The translations under genes and the position numbers were made by a program. A stretch of DNA of 64,000 nt, taken from positions 124,001-188,000 of the forward strand of contig SNVD02004742.1 in the NCBI GenBank assembly GCA_013180625.2, given 5' to 3'. The number at the start of each line of letters is the position of its first letter. Within the stretch, counting starts at the first letter, position 1. Positions 1 to 12,123 of this stretch are shown here, piece after piece. The DNA comes from Boswellia sacra (taxonomy: Eukaryota; Streptophyta; Magnoliopsida; Sapindales; Burseraceae). The notes beneath the pieces are model-generated. The model ran no database searches. It was not told where the DNA came from and saw only the letters and a program-made list of their open reading frames with translations.

Positions 1-2529
1 GGCATTGTTTTCAGTTTTGTATGCTTGTTTATTTTTCTATCAGCAAGTTCCAGATATCTTAAAAAATTTGATGCTTTTCTGCCAAATAATTCTCAAAGCT
101 ACCAGCCTTCACCAACCCAACTCCACCCAGCAACCGGTCAAACCTTGGTTTCTTTATAAGTTATTGTTTATGGGGTATTTTTTTTTCTTACCTCGAGGCA
201 AGATAGTAGCAGTGAACCATAAACTATGCATTAAGATTGGAAACTTATAATTGCCTCCGCCAATACTATGTTGTTGCCATTATTGAAAACTAAAACAATG
301 AGAAATATCGGTTGTGACTAAGGCTACATTAAGATAGAGATATTGTTGCACGACTGAAATGTGACAAAATTAAGTTTTTATTTGGTCTTAAGGTTGGTAA
401 TATCTTTGAGGACGCCTGGACATTGCATTTTAAATGTTAGTGGTCCAGACATCTGATCTGTATCTAAGTACTGGTATCTATCATGACATGAAAAAAATCT
501 AATAGGATCAGATCAAGGACTATAGAAAATATGTCAAAAATAGTAGGAAACTAATCAAAATTGACAAGCTGCGCAGATTACGCGTAATTCAAATCAAAGT
601 TTGTGGTGTTCATCAGCATGTGCAGAAATGCAACTAATTTGCAATTATGGACAAGCTTGCTGCAGAATCCATATGCATTTTGAACCAGTATTATACCCTC
701 AAATAATGCAACAAGCAACATCATGGTAATTTTGTGTGTGTGTAAATTGTAATAGTTTTTTGTGAATGGATCCAAGAAACCAAAACTCCGACTCATCACA
801 GGTGATTCCATCGTGGAGGCACATACACAATAACAATAAAAGAACATGAAAATGTATGACTTAAAGGAGGCACTGTTATGGAGTGGAAAGTGGGGGGAAA
901 AGCATATCTTCACTTGGGAATAAACTAATGCCAAAAAAAAAAAAAATCAAGCCAGCATTCACAAGGCGACAAGGCCCAAAATTAGTTTCCTTACTCCTTG
1001 AAGTAGTGCCCCTTTTCAGAAATGAACTGGAATTGAATAGCTTAAAAGTTGAAAATTATAATGCATCAAACAAGATAAATCAAAGGTTACCAGGAAAATA
1101 TCCAAAACAAAAAAAATTATATAGAAAAGCAACTTTCAGAGCTCTTACCTAATATCAAAGAAGACAACTGTGAAGCCTTGGACTTGATTACAGCTACAAC
1201 CAAGGACTGTAATTGAACCAAAATTTAACTTGGAATTAAGTCATAAATAGCCAAACCAATCCAAAGAATCCGAATCCAAATCCTCAGAATCCACCGCACC
1301 ACCAAAAGAAAATATCCTCAAATCTCTCAGCAACCAAAATCTAAAAGCCTGTTGAGCATATGCAAAACAGGGCTGAAGCACATCAACATCAAGCTAGAAT
1401 ATATGCTTGCTTGCCCACCTGACACCATATAAAGAAAGCTTATAAGGTATGTAACATGTATGTGCCTTTGTGTGTGCAAGCGTTATGGAGAGAGATAGAG
1501 ACAGACACAAAGAAGAAAGAGAGAGAGAGAGGAGCATAATCAGACGTGGGACGCAAAACTTTAGTGACACAACAAATTGGTTCACTCATACGTGAATCCT
1601 ACACGAAACCCATTTGCACTTGCACACACACACAAAGCTATCATGACTTAAAAACTAAACTTCGACAGCCAAATGCAATTGCAATTGCAAAACGTTTTTA
1701 ACACATTGTATTGTATTATTGTTGTTAGGGTCAAGTATTTATAGTGGGTTCTTGCTCTTATTGCAATCTTAATTTTCATCAAACATATATAAAAGTTAAC
1801 TCTGCTAACAAGGGATAACCAATGAAGAACAAACTCAAGACCTTGTATTAAACAATGCTGATTTTGTTCATCAAACATGGGTCTAAAAAAACCAACCCAA
1901 TTAAACAAAAAATCAAACAATGCTGATTTTGTTCAAAGCAAATTAAACCAAAAATCAAGAAATTAATCAAAACAGAGGAAGAGATACAAACCTGAGTGAG
2001 AGTTCGTGTGACGACGGGACTCAAACTTAAATGGATGAGCAATCAGGCCTGGCAGAGCTTGGGAGGCGACGGGATGGCACAGCTGCAGACCGTGGTGGCG
2101 GGTCGTGTGACAATGACGAGGGTGCAGCGCTGCTGTGGATGCTTCAACTCGATCTTGATGACGGGACGGCACAGACGCATGCTTGACTCCAATCGATCGT
2201 GCTTCAGCTATGCGCAAAGTCGAGGGAAGGAAACGCACGCGGGTGTTTGACGGATTGAAGCAGAGTGTGAGATTGGATTGAAGCAAAGTCTAGAGATTTT
2301 AGTAGGAGGATGAGAGAGATGGGCGGAGAGGATAGGGAAGTAAAAAAAAATGAATTAAAACATTTGGATTTATATATGGAATGGGCTTTTTACTGCAGGC
2401 CTTAGGAAATGCAGTAAAAGCCCATCATTTTTACTGCGGGTATGTAGCATGCCGTAGAATTGGACCTTTTACCGCATTTTCTGAGGCCCGCGGTAAATAG
2501 TTGCAGTAAAAGCCTACTTTGTAGTAGTG
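1..2529 (-). mobile_element. CACTA-like DNA transposon, right part with terminal inverted repeat
   Basis: The end at 2529, read on the minus strand, starts CACTACTACAAAGTAGGC, which fits a CACTA-superfamily terminus. The last 150 bases (about 2385-2529) hold inverted copies of a GCAGTAAAAG / CTTTTACTGC motif, like the subterminal repeats that bind CACTA transposases. No matching left end was seen, so the element starts before the window. Its interior is AT-rich and has no convincing long ORF. A CAG/ boundary near 43 followed by about 90 bases of open frame could be a captured exon, but I do not recognise it. Short ORFs at 578-934, 883-1152 and 1963-2286 look like chance frames. The element interrupts a minus-strand family A LTR, whose remaining part follows at once. 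Confidence 0.65.
2385..2529 (-). repeat. CACTA terminal and subterminal repeat region
   Basis: Several copies of TTTTACTGC or TTTTACCGC occur in both orientations around 2389-2515, ending in the CACTA terminus at 2529. This clustering is typical of transposase-binding subterminal repeats. The remainder of 1-2384 shows only simple-sequence tracts, such as GA-rich DNA near 1490-1535 and a CA run near 1625-1635. Confidence 0.6.
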
Positions 2530-3943
2530 ACACTAAAAGATGTGCAAATATAATATGAATGATTTAAATAAATAACAAGATAATATTAACAAATATAAGT
2601 AAAGATGACAGACGGTACTACCGACCATTCAAATGTAAAACAAAACAAAAGGTGGTAAAACCATCCATGAAAATAAGATGTAAAACCTACTATAGCAAAT
2701 GAAAGAAAAAGTTCATAAGCAATAAATAGGATGCTTAAAACATACAAGTAAAAGGAATTAACATGATAATAATGAAAGATAAGGTTAGGGGATCCGACCT
2801 TGATATATCAAATAAGAATAGACAATCCAATTATAACTCAATTAGAATTCACACATCAAAGAGTTTCCAATCGGAAGGTATGTTATTTAAGCCCATTTTA
2901 GTTATATGAATCATATTTGTTTTGTTTCCAATATTTATACCACTTCTTGTAAAAGGGTTCAAGCATCCAATTTGCTAATCACCATATATCTAAAACAAAT
3001 CAAGGTTCCTAACTAGACTTGTGTCGGTAAGAAAGAACCATACGACATATAGAAAGGATCCAAGCATTTGACGTGCCAAGGATTGCCTACAATGGATCAA
3101 GACCTCCACTTTACGAGTGTTGCCATGATTGATTAGGGAAATAAATGTAAATCATATAAATTAAATAATAAAAGATAATGATTATTAAGCGCACATCAAA
3201 GGGTTAGAAAATCCTTATTCTCATATCAAGGGTTTCACCCTTTGACCTTAGTAAAAGAGAATTTAGCAAGAAATTAGGAAAGAAAGAAAACAAATTACGA
3301 GAAAAAGAAGATTTATTAATAACATTAAGAGAATAAAATGCAAGAGAAAAACAAAATAACAAGAGCTCCTAGCCAAAGCCAAGATGCCCTAATGGGTTAC
3401 AATGCACCTCTATTTATAGATACATTTGGGGACACAATTGTCAAATTACAAAGGGACAATTGTAAAATATCTTGTTGACAATTTGGATCATCACGTGTGC
3501 CGACTTTGACCACCGATTTCGGCATCGAATTATTTAGAATTTTGATGATAGGTCTCCATAAAATTTGTAGATATTTCTCTCCATATCAAGAGATATGGTC
3601 AAAATACGGAGTCATGGTCAGGCTAGGCTAAAACTACAGATGGGTTCACTTCAAGCCCATTTTTGGTCCACTAAAAGCCTGAATTTCATGATGCTTATGA
3701 AATACAATCTTCAAGATGAGTTAATCAACTTTCTCAAAAATGAAGATTTGTGCCATTCTGATCTTCAAATAGAAAGTTATGTCCATTTTATAAAACCTGT
3801 AAGAAAGACTGAAATTAAGATTAAGTTAATTCAAAAGATGTAAAGACTACAAATATGCTTAAGTTGAGGAATTTAATGATACTATTAATGCAATATTATG
3901 AATTAAGTTCTTATTACGCATACATATTTAAGTGTTTATTACA
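2530..3943 (-). mobile_element. Partial LTR of Athila-like family A, minus strand
   Basis: This is the reverse complement of the LTRs at 12573-13954, 22451-23929 and 28449-30001. It shares the TATA-containing CTATAAATAGAGG segment (here reversed near 3409-3421), the ACCGACACAAGTCTAGTTAGG block near 3010-3030, and the end ...AAGTGTTTATTACA at 3943, the LTR 5' boundary. The U5 end is missing because the CACTA element at 1-2529 is inserted in it. The short ORF at 3595-3843 lies in LTR sequence and is not a gene. Confidence 0.85.
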
Positions 3944-5232
3944 CCCCTAACTAGCTTATTGCTAGTCCCTAGCAATTAAAGCATTATTATTTAGTAGTGA
4001 TTTATAGAATTTTACATCCAAAGTGGCCTTTATTGTACTCTCCTTGATTCTATTCAAATAAACGAACTCTCCACTAATTTTTTTTCTTGTTTTTTTTTTG
4101 AAAAAGACTCAAGCACCCTTCAATCAAGATATCAACAAACCTTCTTTTTGTGCTTAGTCGACACATGACTATCGGGCTTTTTAGAAAGAAGCCATATCGG
4201 TTCTAATATTTGTTAAGGCTAACATCCTTAGACAAGGGGTATTTATTCACCATTACATATATATATATATTTATTTATATATTTTGAAACATTGCATCTT
4301 TAACTTATGTAGCGAGCCTTAGGCTAATGACTCCCAGACCAATTGGCCCTAGGGCATTAGGTGTTAAGACATCCCTACAAGACTCGGGTTGCTGATGCTT
4401 TATTTTTGCTTAGAAAATTATGGATAGTGCAATGTTCGGTCCCCTTAAGCTTTCTCCTTAATCCATGTAACGAGCTTTGGGCCAATAGCTCCCAAACCAG
4501 TTGGCCTTAGGATATTAGGTGTTGAGGCATCCCTCACGTTTAATTGCTTGAATTAAGGAGGCTATGAGACCAAAATTATCAACAATTGCTTTTTTTTTTT
4601 TTTTACCTTCCCTTTCCTTTTGTTGTTATCCTAAATAAAACAAAAGAACTCAAATATTACAACATTTTATTTTGCAACCGATAATCATGCATCAAGGTAT
4701 GTGTGTGTGTGAAGAAAGGTTCATGAATACTTGCTTAATGAGTACATGAGCAAAAAATTTATTAAATGATAAAGTTGTGAGAGTTCATAGATTTGAATAA
4801 TTCGAAGTGAAGTGAATAACACATCCTCGTTATAAAATTCAAAAATCAAAACTAAATAATATCAAGTTAGCTAAAATACGTATTCAAAAGTGCAAAAGCA
4901 AAACAACAAATTAGTTGGAATGGGCTTCAAGAGTTCAAAATGACCCTCTTTACTTTGCCATTCCTGACCCAAAATATGTCTCAAGGAGAATTGAACTCCT
5001 TACACTGCCACTCTGAATCTATTTACTAACTCATTTTTTTTAATTGCAAGAAGAAAATATAGGACAAACTAATATCTACTATCCTTTCCCCCTAACCAAA
5101 TGGAACATTGTCCTCAATTCTTAAATGTAGAGGGATAAAATATGTGAGACATTATTTGAAGCTTCAGTTATTCAAAAGAAATGACCTAAAAGACAAGTAA
5201 AATAAAATGCTACAAATAAAAGACAAGAAAAA

Positions 5233-5864
5233 TTAGACATGGAGCGTCAAATCCAATTTACACTTTTTGTTTTGTCCCTCTAACCAATTAGTTTGAGTTA
5301 TTGGTGGGTCAGGTTCATACTCAACTGCTTGTAATTTGTTAAGTAATTCATTAGCAGTAGTGGCAGAAACAAGGATTTGTCGCGTCGAATGTGGGATAAA
5401 ATTTTGTTCTGTAGCTGCATCAACAAAACGTATCAAAGGATCAAAAAATTTTTTAAAATTCAATTTGATGGAGATTCAGTTAGGCCCAAGAGGCAGTTTG
5501 AAAAATTCCTTCAAAAGTACCAAAACCACCTATTAGAGCAGGCAGCCAAATTAATAAGCATATATACCATGCGTTAATGCATAGAGGAGACTTGTAACTC
5601 CTGCCTAACTATGTTTCCAATGATGCTTTCTACAATTAAAGCACTTGGAATAACACCTAAAACTTGACTGCCTCCTATGAGTGTAGCTATTGACACGTAA
5701 CCTATTAACTCGAGGCTACCTCCCCCATAAACCAGATGAATCTTTCATTTAGGTACAAGCCTACCAAGATAATTTGCTACTTCTATAAACTCTTCACTTT
5801 TTTAAGGTTAAGATCCACAGAATACACATATCTTTTGGATTCGACGTTTTGAGGTTTTCTTCAT
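5233..5864 (-). pseudogene. LOG-like cytokinin-activating enzyme pseudogene (family A, minus-strand copy)
   Basis: This is a decayed copy of the LOG-like gene at 20453-21104. The start codon is kept at 5864 (M-K-K-T-S-K-R-R-I-Q). Stops appear shortly after, in the stretch matching the 'CGSRPGKSEEF' region, and the middle is shortened and disordered. The C-terminal quarter stays open (5233-5463) and reads as the LOG C-terminal helix region, with F-I-P-H-S-(T)R and ILVSAT. It lies in the same position relative to the LTR as in the other copies, so it belongs to the retrotransposon. It is not functional. Confidence 0.8.
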
Positions 5865-6180
5865 GTTTATGCAACTCTTTAACTATATGTGTGGAGTGAA
5901 GAACAAGAGATGTCATATTTATGGAGTACAAAAATGTATTCTAATAATGATATCTATATAGGTAGCTCGGTTGTTTGTTAAAAAAATTTGATAATAAACT
6001 ATAGAAATTTAAAAAAAATTGATAGAAATAAGACAACATAAATGCATAAGTCAATCGAGAGATATAAATTCAAAAAAGACAGCTTTAAGGTATAAAAATT
6101 AAAAAATGATAGCACACATGCATATGTACAGATAATTGTGAGTGTGGCTCACATCTTCCTCTGGTTTTACATCTAGAAAT
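5865..6180 (-). promoter_or_regulatory. Leader and putative internal promoter upstream of the LOG-like pseudogene (minus strand)
   Basis: It is collinear with 20138-20452 and 24398-24725. On the minus strand it keeps the ATATAGATATCAT segment, a TATA-like CCATAAATATG about 50-60 bases before the start codon, and the CATCTCTTGTTCTTCACTCC leader. Promoter function is inferred from position and conservation only. Confidence 0.35.
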
Positions 6181-6300
6181 GGCTTAAACACCTTCTATGA
6201 GAGTTTTCTTTTAAACTTGCAAACAAGGTCGTTTTGAGTTAGATTCCTGAGATTGTAATGTGCCTGCTTTTCTCGAAATTGTGTCTATAATTTCAAAATT

Positions 6301-6490
6301 CACTACAACAAAATAGATCTTTTGTGTCACTAATTTTATGTCAGTTTTTAAAAGAATGACACGTATAAAAACTCCAACCTCAATGACACGTATAAAAACT
6401 CCAACCTCAGTCAAACCCATATGTGTCACAGTATACAGAAGGTGGGTTAAGTTTTACGTCACAATTTTTTTAATTGTGACACATATTTGT
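6301..6490 (+). repeat. CACTA terminal/subterminal repeats with a 27-bp tandem duplication
   Basis: CACTACAACAAAATAGATC lies at the edge. The motif TGTGTCAC/GTGACACA recurs near 6323, 6424 and 6476. The 27-bp unit AATGACACGTATAAAAACTC... is present twice, at 6355-6381 and 6382-6408. Confidence 0.65.
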
Positions 6491-7389
6491 TAATATAAAA
6501 GGAAAAATTTTCTAAACCCTATGACCCATCCCCTTCGCCTCTTCTCTCAAAAGCCATCGCCTCTTTGCCTCTTCTCTGCAAGGATTTTGGCGCTCTCCCT
6601 CCTGTTGATGACTTGTAAGCCGCTAAGAGGCGCGTCGAGCCGATCGCTGCTAGCCATCTCAACTTAGCTCCCACCGACGCCAAGCACCCTGAGTCAAGAG
6701 CGTCGTCGTCGCCTGAAACCTTGAAGATCAGGTCTGAATCTCGAGAGCCGAGCTCCGATCCTCTGATCCACAAAGCGCCAACATCGCCAAGACCATTGAC
6801 GATGACAAATCTGGTGATGCTGACGTGGAAGCCGATGCCTTGGTGTCTCTGTCGACTGCAGGTGCGATCTTATTTCCTTTGCATATGGTGCAAATCTGGA
6901 ATTTTTATTTACAGATTGTCAATATTCATCAAGAACAGCAAAGAAAGTGGTAAAAAAGATAGTAGTATAAGTTGATGTTTAATTATAAATGATTAAACAG
7001 TCCTTTTACATGTGTTTGATGTTGTGTGTTGACGTTATACTCAATGGGCAGAGAATCTCCTCGTAAACATGTTAAATTAAAAGGCTATTCATAATACAAT
7101 CTGGATTTTGGAAATATTAATCTGCATCCAACTCTGTATTCATACTGGTCAATCAATTTTTAATTAGTTGGCAGGAGTAAAGACAAAAATTTGTACGCTT
7201 GGATTCCATTAACAAAATTGTTTCTCGATATATTAAATTGGATTGATGTAATTAAAGAATAGTAATTGGGCTAGGTGTAAGTATAATCTCTTTTATATTA
7301 GTGACAAAGGCTTGCATGTTAGATGCTGGTGAACAAAAGTGTGTGTGTTTTATTCTAAAATGATGTTATCATATCATTATCTTATAATA
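6491..7389. other. No recognisable gene; possible captured promoter/exon 1
   Basis: 6520-6870 is clearly richer in C and G than its surroundings. It could be a captured 5' UTR or first exon ending at the donor-like CAG/GTGCGATC near 6860. Opposite-strand frames at 6519-6773 and 6721-6975 are short, and neither resembles a known family. 6976-7389 is AT-rich, with nothing recognisable. Confidence 0.3.
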
Positions 7390-8661
7390 TTAGCAGGAAT
7401 CCCACCTTCTAGTACATTGCCTAATTGATCGAGAATGGTATAAATTCACATTGTTTACATGGTAAAGATCATTATGGAAGTTGTGATTGCATAGATTCTG
7501 GTGTTAGTGAGACTCTTTTAAACAGCAAAGTTGAAGCGGTAGTGTTCATTATGACTTGTCTTGAAATATGTTCGTCATTAGTGGTACTATATTCCTCCAT
7601 AATGCAACTTTCTCATTTCAAATTCATTCACAGATGGTTAACGAATATAATGAACTACTGGCCACCCAACTTGAGAACCAAAAATTAGTAAGTGCACACT
7701 TCCATTTTCCATAAATGAATTTAACGTTAGAGCTTATATTTGATCATGTGCTTGAGTTTGAATTTGACATAGCTGCGGCTTGGTCGACTAATATTTCTGT
7801 TTTCACTGTAATATTATGAGACTATGCTTCAAGAAATCAATGAAGAAACTGAAAATATGACTGCTGAAGCTATTAAGAAAGCCATCACCCAAAGACTGCA
7901 GAAGATGCAAGCCAAACTGGATAGATGTGTCAAAGAGAAAAAAATTCTTGATGATGTAAGTTAAGAGCAACTGATTTCCAAGGGCAAATCAAACAATACT
8001 AGCTAAATCCTCAATTTTGTTAACAATTAAAATTCACTGTTTTTGCATGCAGCTTAATGAAAATCTTTTGAAGAATCAGGAGAGAAAAAATTGGCATATT
8101 TGAGGTATTAGTGTTTTTCATATTACATACCTTTGGGAAGCCAGGTTACCAGCCTGTACCTGCCACCATAGATGATTTCTCCCTTAAGGTCTATGGCAGC
8201 TTAACTTCAGTCAAACTTAATTAACTCCTATCTCTTAAGTCTTACTTAAAGTAGCTCTCTACAACTTTAGATTATTGCTAAATATGTAAATTACTTCATG
8301 GATTAAGTTAGGCATCATTTCATTGCCTTGAGTTTGAAATTTTGCAGGGAGAAAAAGGCTTTGAGACTGAAGGATGATAAAATACAGGATCTGGAAGCAC
8401 AGGTGAGAAATAATTTTGTATCTTGTATATCAATCTCACCAAATGCCACATGTTTAGCATTCAGTTTGGTGCTTCTTTTGTATGTACTTGCAGCTTGCAG
8501 ATTTGATGGCATATCTTCAAGTAGAGAAGTCAGTGGAGCAATTATCAATATCAAATGAAATTAAGGATGGTAATGTCATGCCAATATCAAAGGAGTCTTC
8601 TACAAGTAATAGCGCCAAAGTGGGGAAGGGAAAGAAAACTAATAAGGAGAGAAGAGGTTGA
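7390..8661 (+). pseudogene. BRIZ2-like: BRIZ2/BRAP2-like E3 ligase gene fragment (3' exons)
   Basis: Several exons with plant-like introns read as the C-terminal coiled-coil half of a BRAP2 RING/ZnF-UBP protein (BRIZ type, a ubiquitin ligase subunit needed for germination in Arabidopsis). The exons are: one ending ...LLNSKVEA at 7538 (donor GT at 7539); 7634-7687 (VNEYNELLATQLENQ); about 7812-7955 (KMQAKLDRCVKEKK); 8053 to about 8103 (LNENLLKNQE, then out of frame to a stop); 8348-8402 (EKKALRLKDDKIQDLEAQ); and 8494-8661, ending in K-E-R-R-G-stop. The RING and zinc-finger exons are missing. The acceptor before 7812 is degraded and the 8053 exon is frameshifted, so this is a broken fragment. 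It lies just inside a CACTA terminus and before a UPF3 fragment, which suggests transposon capture. Confidence 0.8.
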
Positions 8662-9437
8662 AGATAAAAGGATAGATGGTCTCTCTCGTATGGGATCTAG
8701 GGGGTGCTCAGGTGTAGGATGTCCTATAATTTTCTTTTATCTCGGATTTGCAAGTTGGCTTACTGAAAGCTTTAACAATGGCCCAGTCACGCAACATCAA
8801 TATTGTCTGCTTTTAGCTTAGAACCTGAAATACTTCCAAATTTTACTCTTCGTCAAGTTTTATTCGTTGTACAAGAACTTCCAAGACTTAGCTCCCAGGG
8901 AAACTTTGCTTATAGATATAGTGGATACATCTTGTGCATGGCCAAGTATGCCGAAAGCCAACATTATACACTGTACAGATCAAGATTTTTATAGTAATAT
9001 AGACAGATTTCTTACTAAGCTTAGTTTGTAATGATGAAATTAGTGTGATCAGCTTTTTGGCTTGCTTTTATATGTACAACATCCCATACAATTTCGAAAT
9101 TCTCTTCCCTACTCTTGTCACTAATGAATCTAAGTCAAATTGAAGAGTAGGGGGAAACCACCCGTTTTTGGTTAATTGCCAAAATTGATGACTATTGAAA
9201 TTTCAGATATTTGCATATTGGTTTTTGGAGGGTTTGTGAATTTTTGTATGGGGTTTTGTGTGAATTACATCTCCCCCTATAATTGTGTTTATAGGTCTTT
9301 ACTCTTTCTCTTTATTTCTTTCTTCCCTTCTTTTTTTTTTTAATAATTATTTCCCAAGTAGAGCTTAATAGCTATATTGATTATATGCGGATTTTTATTT
9401 GCCATGTTTTTCGTTATCATATGAATACAAGTCTGTT
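8662..9437. other. BRIZ2-like 3' flank / spacer, no gene
   Basis: This is AT-rich sequence that probably starts with the 3' UTR of the captured gene. The frame at 8803-8994 has no recognisable family. The switch point from the BRIZ2-derived to the UPF3-derived segment cannot be located by eye. Confidence 0.3.
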
Positions 9438-11451
9438 GATGAACATCTAGATCCTGAGTATTTGGAGTTCCTTGAATTTATTGCGAAGCCTGTTTAGAAT
9501 CTTCCTAGTGCAGAGATACAATTGGAGAGAAGAGAAGCAGAACGAGCTATTTAGTGTGATATAGATCCTAGATATGCACATTAGCAATGTTATTGCAGTA
9601 TTTGAAAGAAAAAAGAAAAAAAATTTCTGGTACAATTAGAATTAGAATGCCATTTAGTGGAAGTTAATTGATATTTCTATGTCATTCTTTTTGTAGGTGT
9701 TGTAAAAGAAGCTCCTATAGTTACTACTTTGATGGATTTTGTACGACAGAAAAGGGCTGCAAAGGCTGGACCTCGGGTTTTTAACTACTCCATTTGAATA
9801 AGATACATATTTTCTATTATTTTAAGAAAATTTGAAAATAATTGACTTTTTCCATTCTATTTTATTATATTTAACAGTGTTAATTTACCACATTAAGATT
9901 ATTCTTTCCTTGTCTGTGCCTTTTGGTTGTCAACTAGTTTTTGTGTGGATACTTTTTTTGCCACCACCTTTATTCTTTCTCCCTCATCTCTCTCTCTCTC
10001 TTTTTTGGGAGTTTGCATTATTTAATGGAAAGTAGACTTTTTTTTTTCTTTCCTAAGAGCTGTTACATTTTTCTTTTAGTTTCACCAAGTATCGATTCTT
10101 AAAGGATAAAAAAGTCTGAATGAAGATGCCTTATTGCAATCTTGTATCGCTTTTTATATCTTGATTTAAATTCACAGGGAAATATGTTATATATAAGATT
10201 TAGTTACTAATTAAAACCTGCTGATTGATATCTTTTTTTGGTGGCAGAGATTATTTCTAATGGAAGAAGTCGAAGAGCTGCTGGATCATCAAGTGGAAGT
10301 CCCATTTCAGCTTCATCCAAACGAGTTCTGAAAAGAAAAGGACTTCTACCACAATGGTATTTATGTTACCTGATGTACTTCAGTTATGAAATCAAAGATG
10401 TGCGGTTGTGTTGATGTGCAATTTATATGTTTGTCTTACCATATTTTCATTAATAATTGATTACAAGGTGATGCTTTGGAATTCTTCACAGTATTGGTAA
10501 TTTTCCTGTCTGATGTACAATATGTTCTAAGGGACTCTGCAAAAAACTTAAGTGGCAAAGACAAGTCAAATTACATTCTGGTTTCTAAGCGAGATGATCA
10601 GCAGGTTGATAAGCCTATCTCTCCAGTGTTTGCAACAAGAAATGATGTACTAGAGGAAGAAAGTGGTATGGCCATGACACTTCAGAGGAATGAGTTTAAT
10701 TCTATTCCAAGCTTGTTCTTGGATTTTCTGTTCTAATGGACACAATTTATTTTATAAGTAAACAAATATTTTTTTTTATAATTAATTATCATGAGAAGAA
10801 AATGAAACTTAGTGCTTACAAAGTAACGTGTAAGAAACTGAAATGTAGTGCTTTAACACTCTCAAAGCTGACATACTTCATAAACAGCTTGTTTTTTTTT
10901 TTTTTGTATAAAAACACCAAAGCTTTATTACTCTTATAAGCAATAAGAACAAAACAGTCAAGGGTATATCCTTGAAACATTACATCCTAACTAATAATCA
11001 CAGCAGTTCTTTTTTGAAGTTTGAATACGTTTTTTCCCTTTAGTTTTGGTCAACTATTTGTCTTCATTGTCTGATTACTATAACCTTTTTGAACCTGTCT
11101 TTGGGGAGCTTGTATACTTAATTTTTTCCTTTTCAAATTGATATTTTTTTTTTCCTGGCCACTTATTGTGGATAGGTCAATACATGTTTTTGTCTGTACT
11201 TCTTGTTTTCTTCTATGTATTTTTGTTTGTTTGTGATATTTGGACTTCTGTCTTGCGATTTATCTTTAACACAAATGCTTTTTGTTGGAATTTTCTGAGT
11301 CGTGCTTCTTTGAATAACTTAGCGTGTGTGCCTGATTTTATTGTTAGTACTGTTAACCTTTAGTGATTGTATTTCAAGAGTTTCTGTTAATATCGATTTT
11401 GGGAAAAAGAAAGTCCTGCTTCTGAAGGGGAAAGAACAGGAAATTTCGCAA
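9438..11451 (+). pseudogene. UPF3-like: UPF3-like (nonsense-mediated decay factor) gene fragment
   Basis: Five exon-like blocks read in order as the middle of plant UPF3, the NMD adaptor that links exon-junction complexes to UPF2. They are: 9438 to about 9550 (DPEYLEFLEFIAKPV, a TAG stop, then NLPSAEIQLERREAER); 9697-9776 (KEAPIVTTLMDFVRQKRAAK); 10248-10356 (SRRAAGSSSGSPISASSKR, then frameshifted to T-S-T-T-M); 10521-10665 (YVLRDSAKNLSGKDKSNY and LVSKRDDQQ); and about 11400-11451 (KKKVLLLKGKEQEIS). Introns keep GT donors and mostly AG acceptors. The in-frame TAG in exon 1, the frameshift in exon 3 and the absence of the N-terminal UPF3 domain and the 3' end show a pseudogene. The introns mean it was copied from genomic DNA, not from mRNA. 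Confidence 0.8.
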
Positions 11452-12123
11452 GTGAGCATCTTCTTGCTTATATTCTCATATTTGCGACGGATGATTCTTT
11501 AAGTTACCATTATGTCATAGATGGTGCTTGGGGAAGTCCTGTTCTTGTTCTGTTGGCTATAAAATATCAAAGGGAGAGAGAGAGAGAGAGAGAGAAGTTG
11601 CAGATAAGTGAAGGGTCTGCTGGGAATTTTAACTTTGGACATTATGTGTAGTATTTGGCAGATTTTAAATTTGCTATTCTGATAATTTTTTTTTCTATTC
11701 ATTGTCAATTTGACTGTGGACTAGTGGGTATGGCCATGGGAATTAGAATTTTAACTCCATTTTTTAGCTCTGTTGTTATTTTTCAAGAACTTTGAACATT
11801 CATTTAACCTGCATCATCTTTCGACATTGACAAATTACATTACTTGTGCAATGCAATGATTTCTGGTCTTTCTTTCTTTTTTTTTTTTTCCAATTTTTGG
11901 ATTGTAAGAATTTTTAACTGACAAATTCACAAAGTATAAAGAATTTCTATTCTAGACATTAATTTCTTAGAGGAACTATTTAAACTCTCATATAAAAATT
12001 TCTTGTTTCTTTTCACTTGATAATTACCACTGAATACTTCAATGGCACAAAGTTCAACCTGTTGTCAGTCTTGATCTTTATGGGGTCATCCAGTTGCTAT
12101 CTAGAATGGTAATGTGCTATTAT
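11452..12123. other. Intron-like spacer after the UPF3 fragment
   Basis: T-rich, intron-like DNA follows the last UPF3 exon, with a GA microsatellite at about 11572-11595. No further UPF3 exon was recognised before the family C LTR starts. Confidence 0.4.

Larger units (their letters stand above)
3944..6300 (-). mobile_element. 3' internal region of a family A copy, minus strand, cut by a CACTA insertion
   Basis: Directly after the LTR come, in reverse, the polypurine tract (CCCCTAACTAGC, rc), the two noncoding repeat modules with the 'ACACCTAATGCCCTAAGGCC' type motif (about 4300-4560), the LOG-like pseudogene, its upstream leader, and the last roughly 120 bases of the zinc-finger ORF (6180-6300). 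The order and sequence match 19950-22450 on the plus strand. The copy stops abruptly at 6301, where CACTA element 2 starts; the remainder was not found in the window. Confidence 0.85.
6301..12123 (+). mobile_element. CACTA-like element 2: left terminus plus captured host-gene fragments
   Basis: At 6301 the sequence turns from family A internal DNA into CACTACAACAAAATAGATC, a CACTA terminus. TGTGTCAC-type motifs follow in both orientations (6321-6485), together with a 27-bp perfect tandem duplication at 6355-6408. A very similar terminus occurs at 63946. Beyond it lie a C-rich stretch (6520-6870) ending in a possible splice donor (CTGCAG/GTGCG, 6857-6864), then BRIZ2-like and UPF3-like gene fragments on the same strand. 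I could not find the right terminus. Either it was lost when family C and family A sequences landed at 12124 onward, or it lies outside the window. That the host fragments are inside this element is therefore probable, not shown. Confidence 0.5.

Noticed and set aside
1963..2286. 107-codon minus-strand ORF inside CACTA element 1
   Set aside because: No family resemblance, no consistent codon pattern; it overlaps an opposite-strand frame of similar length.
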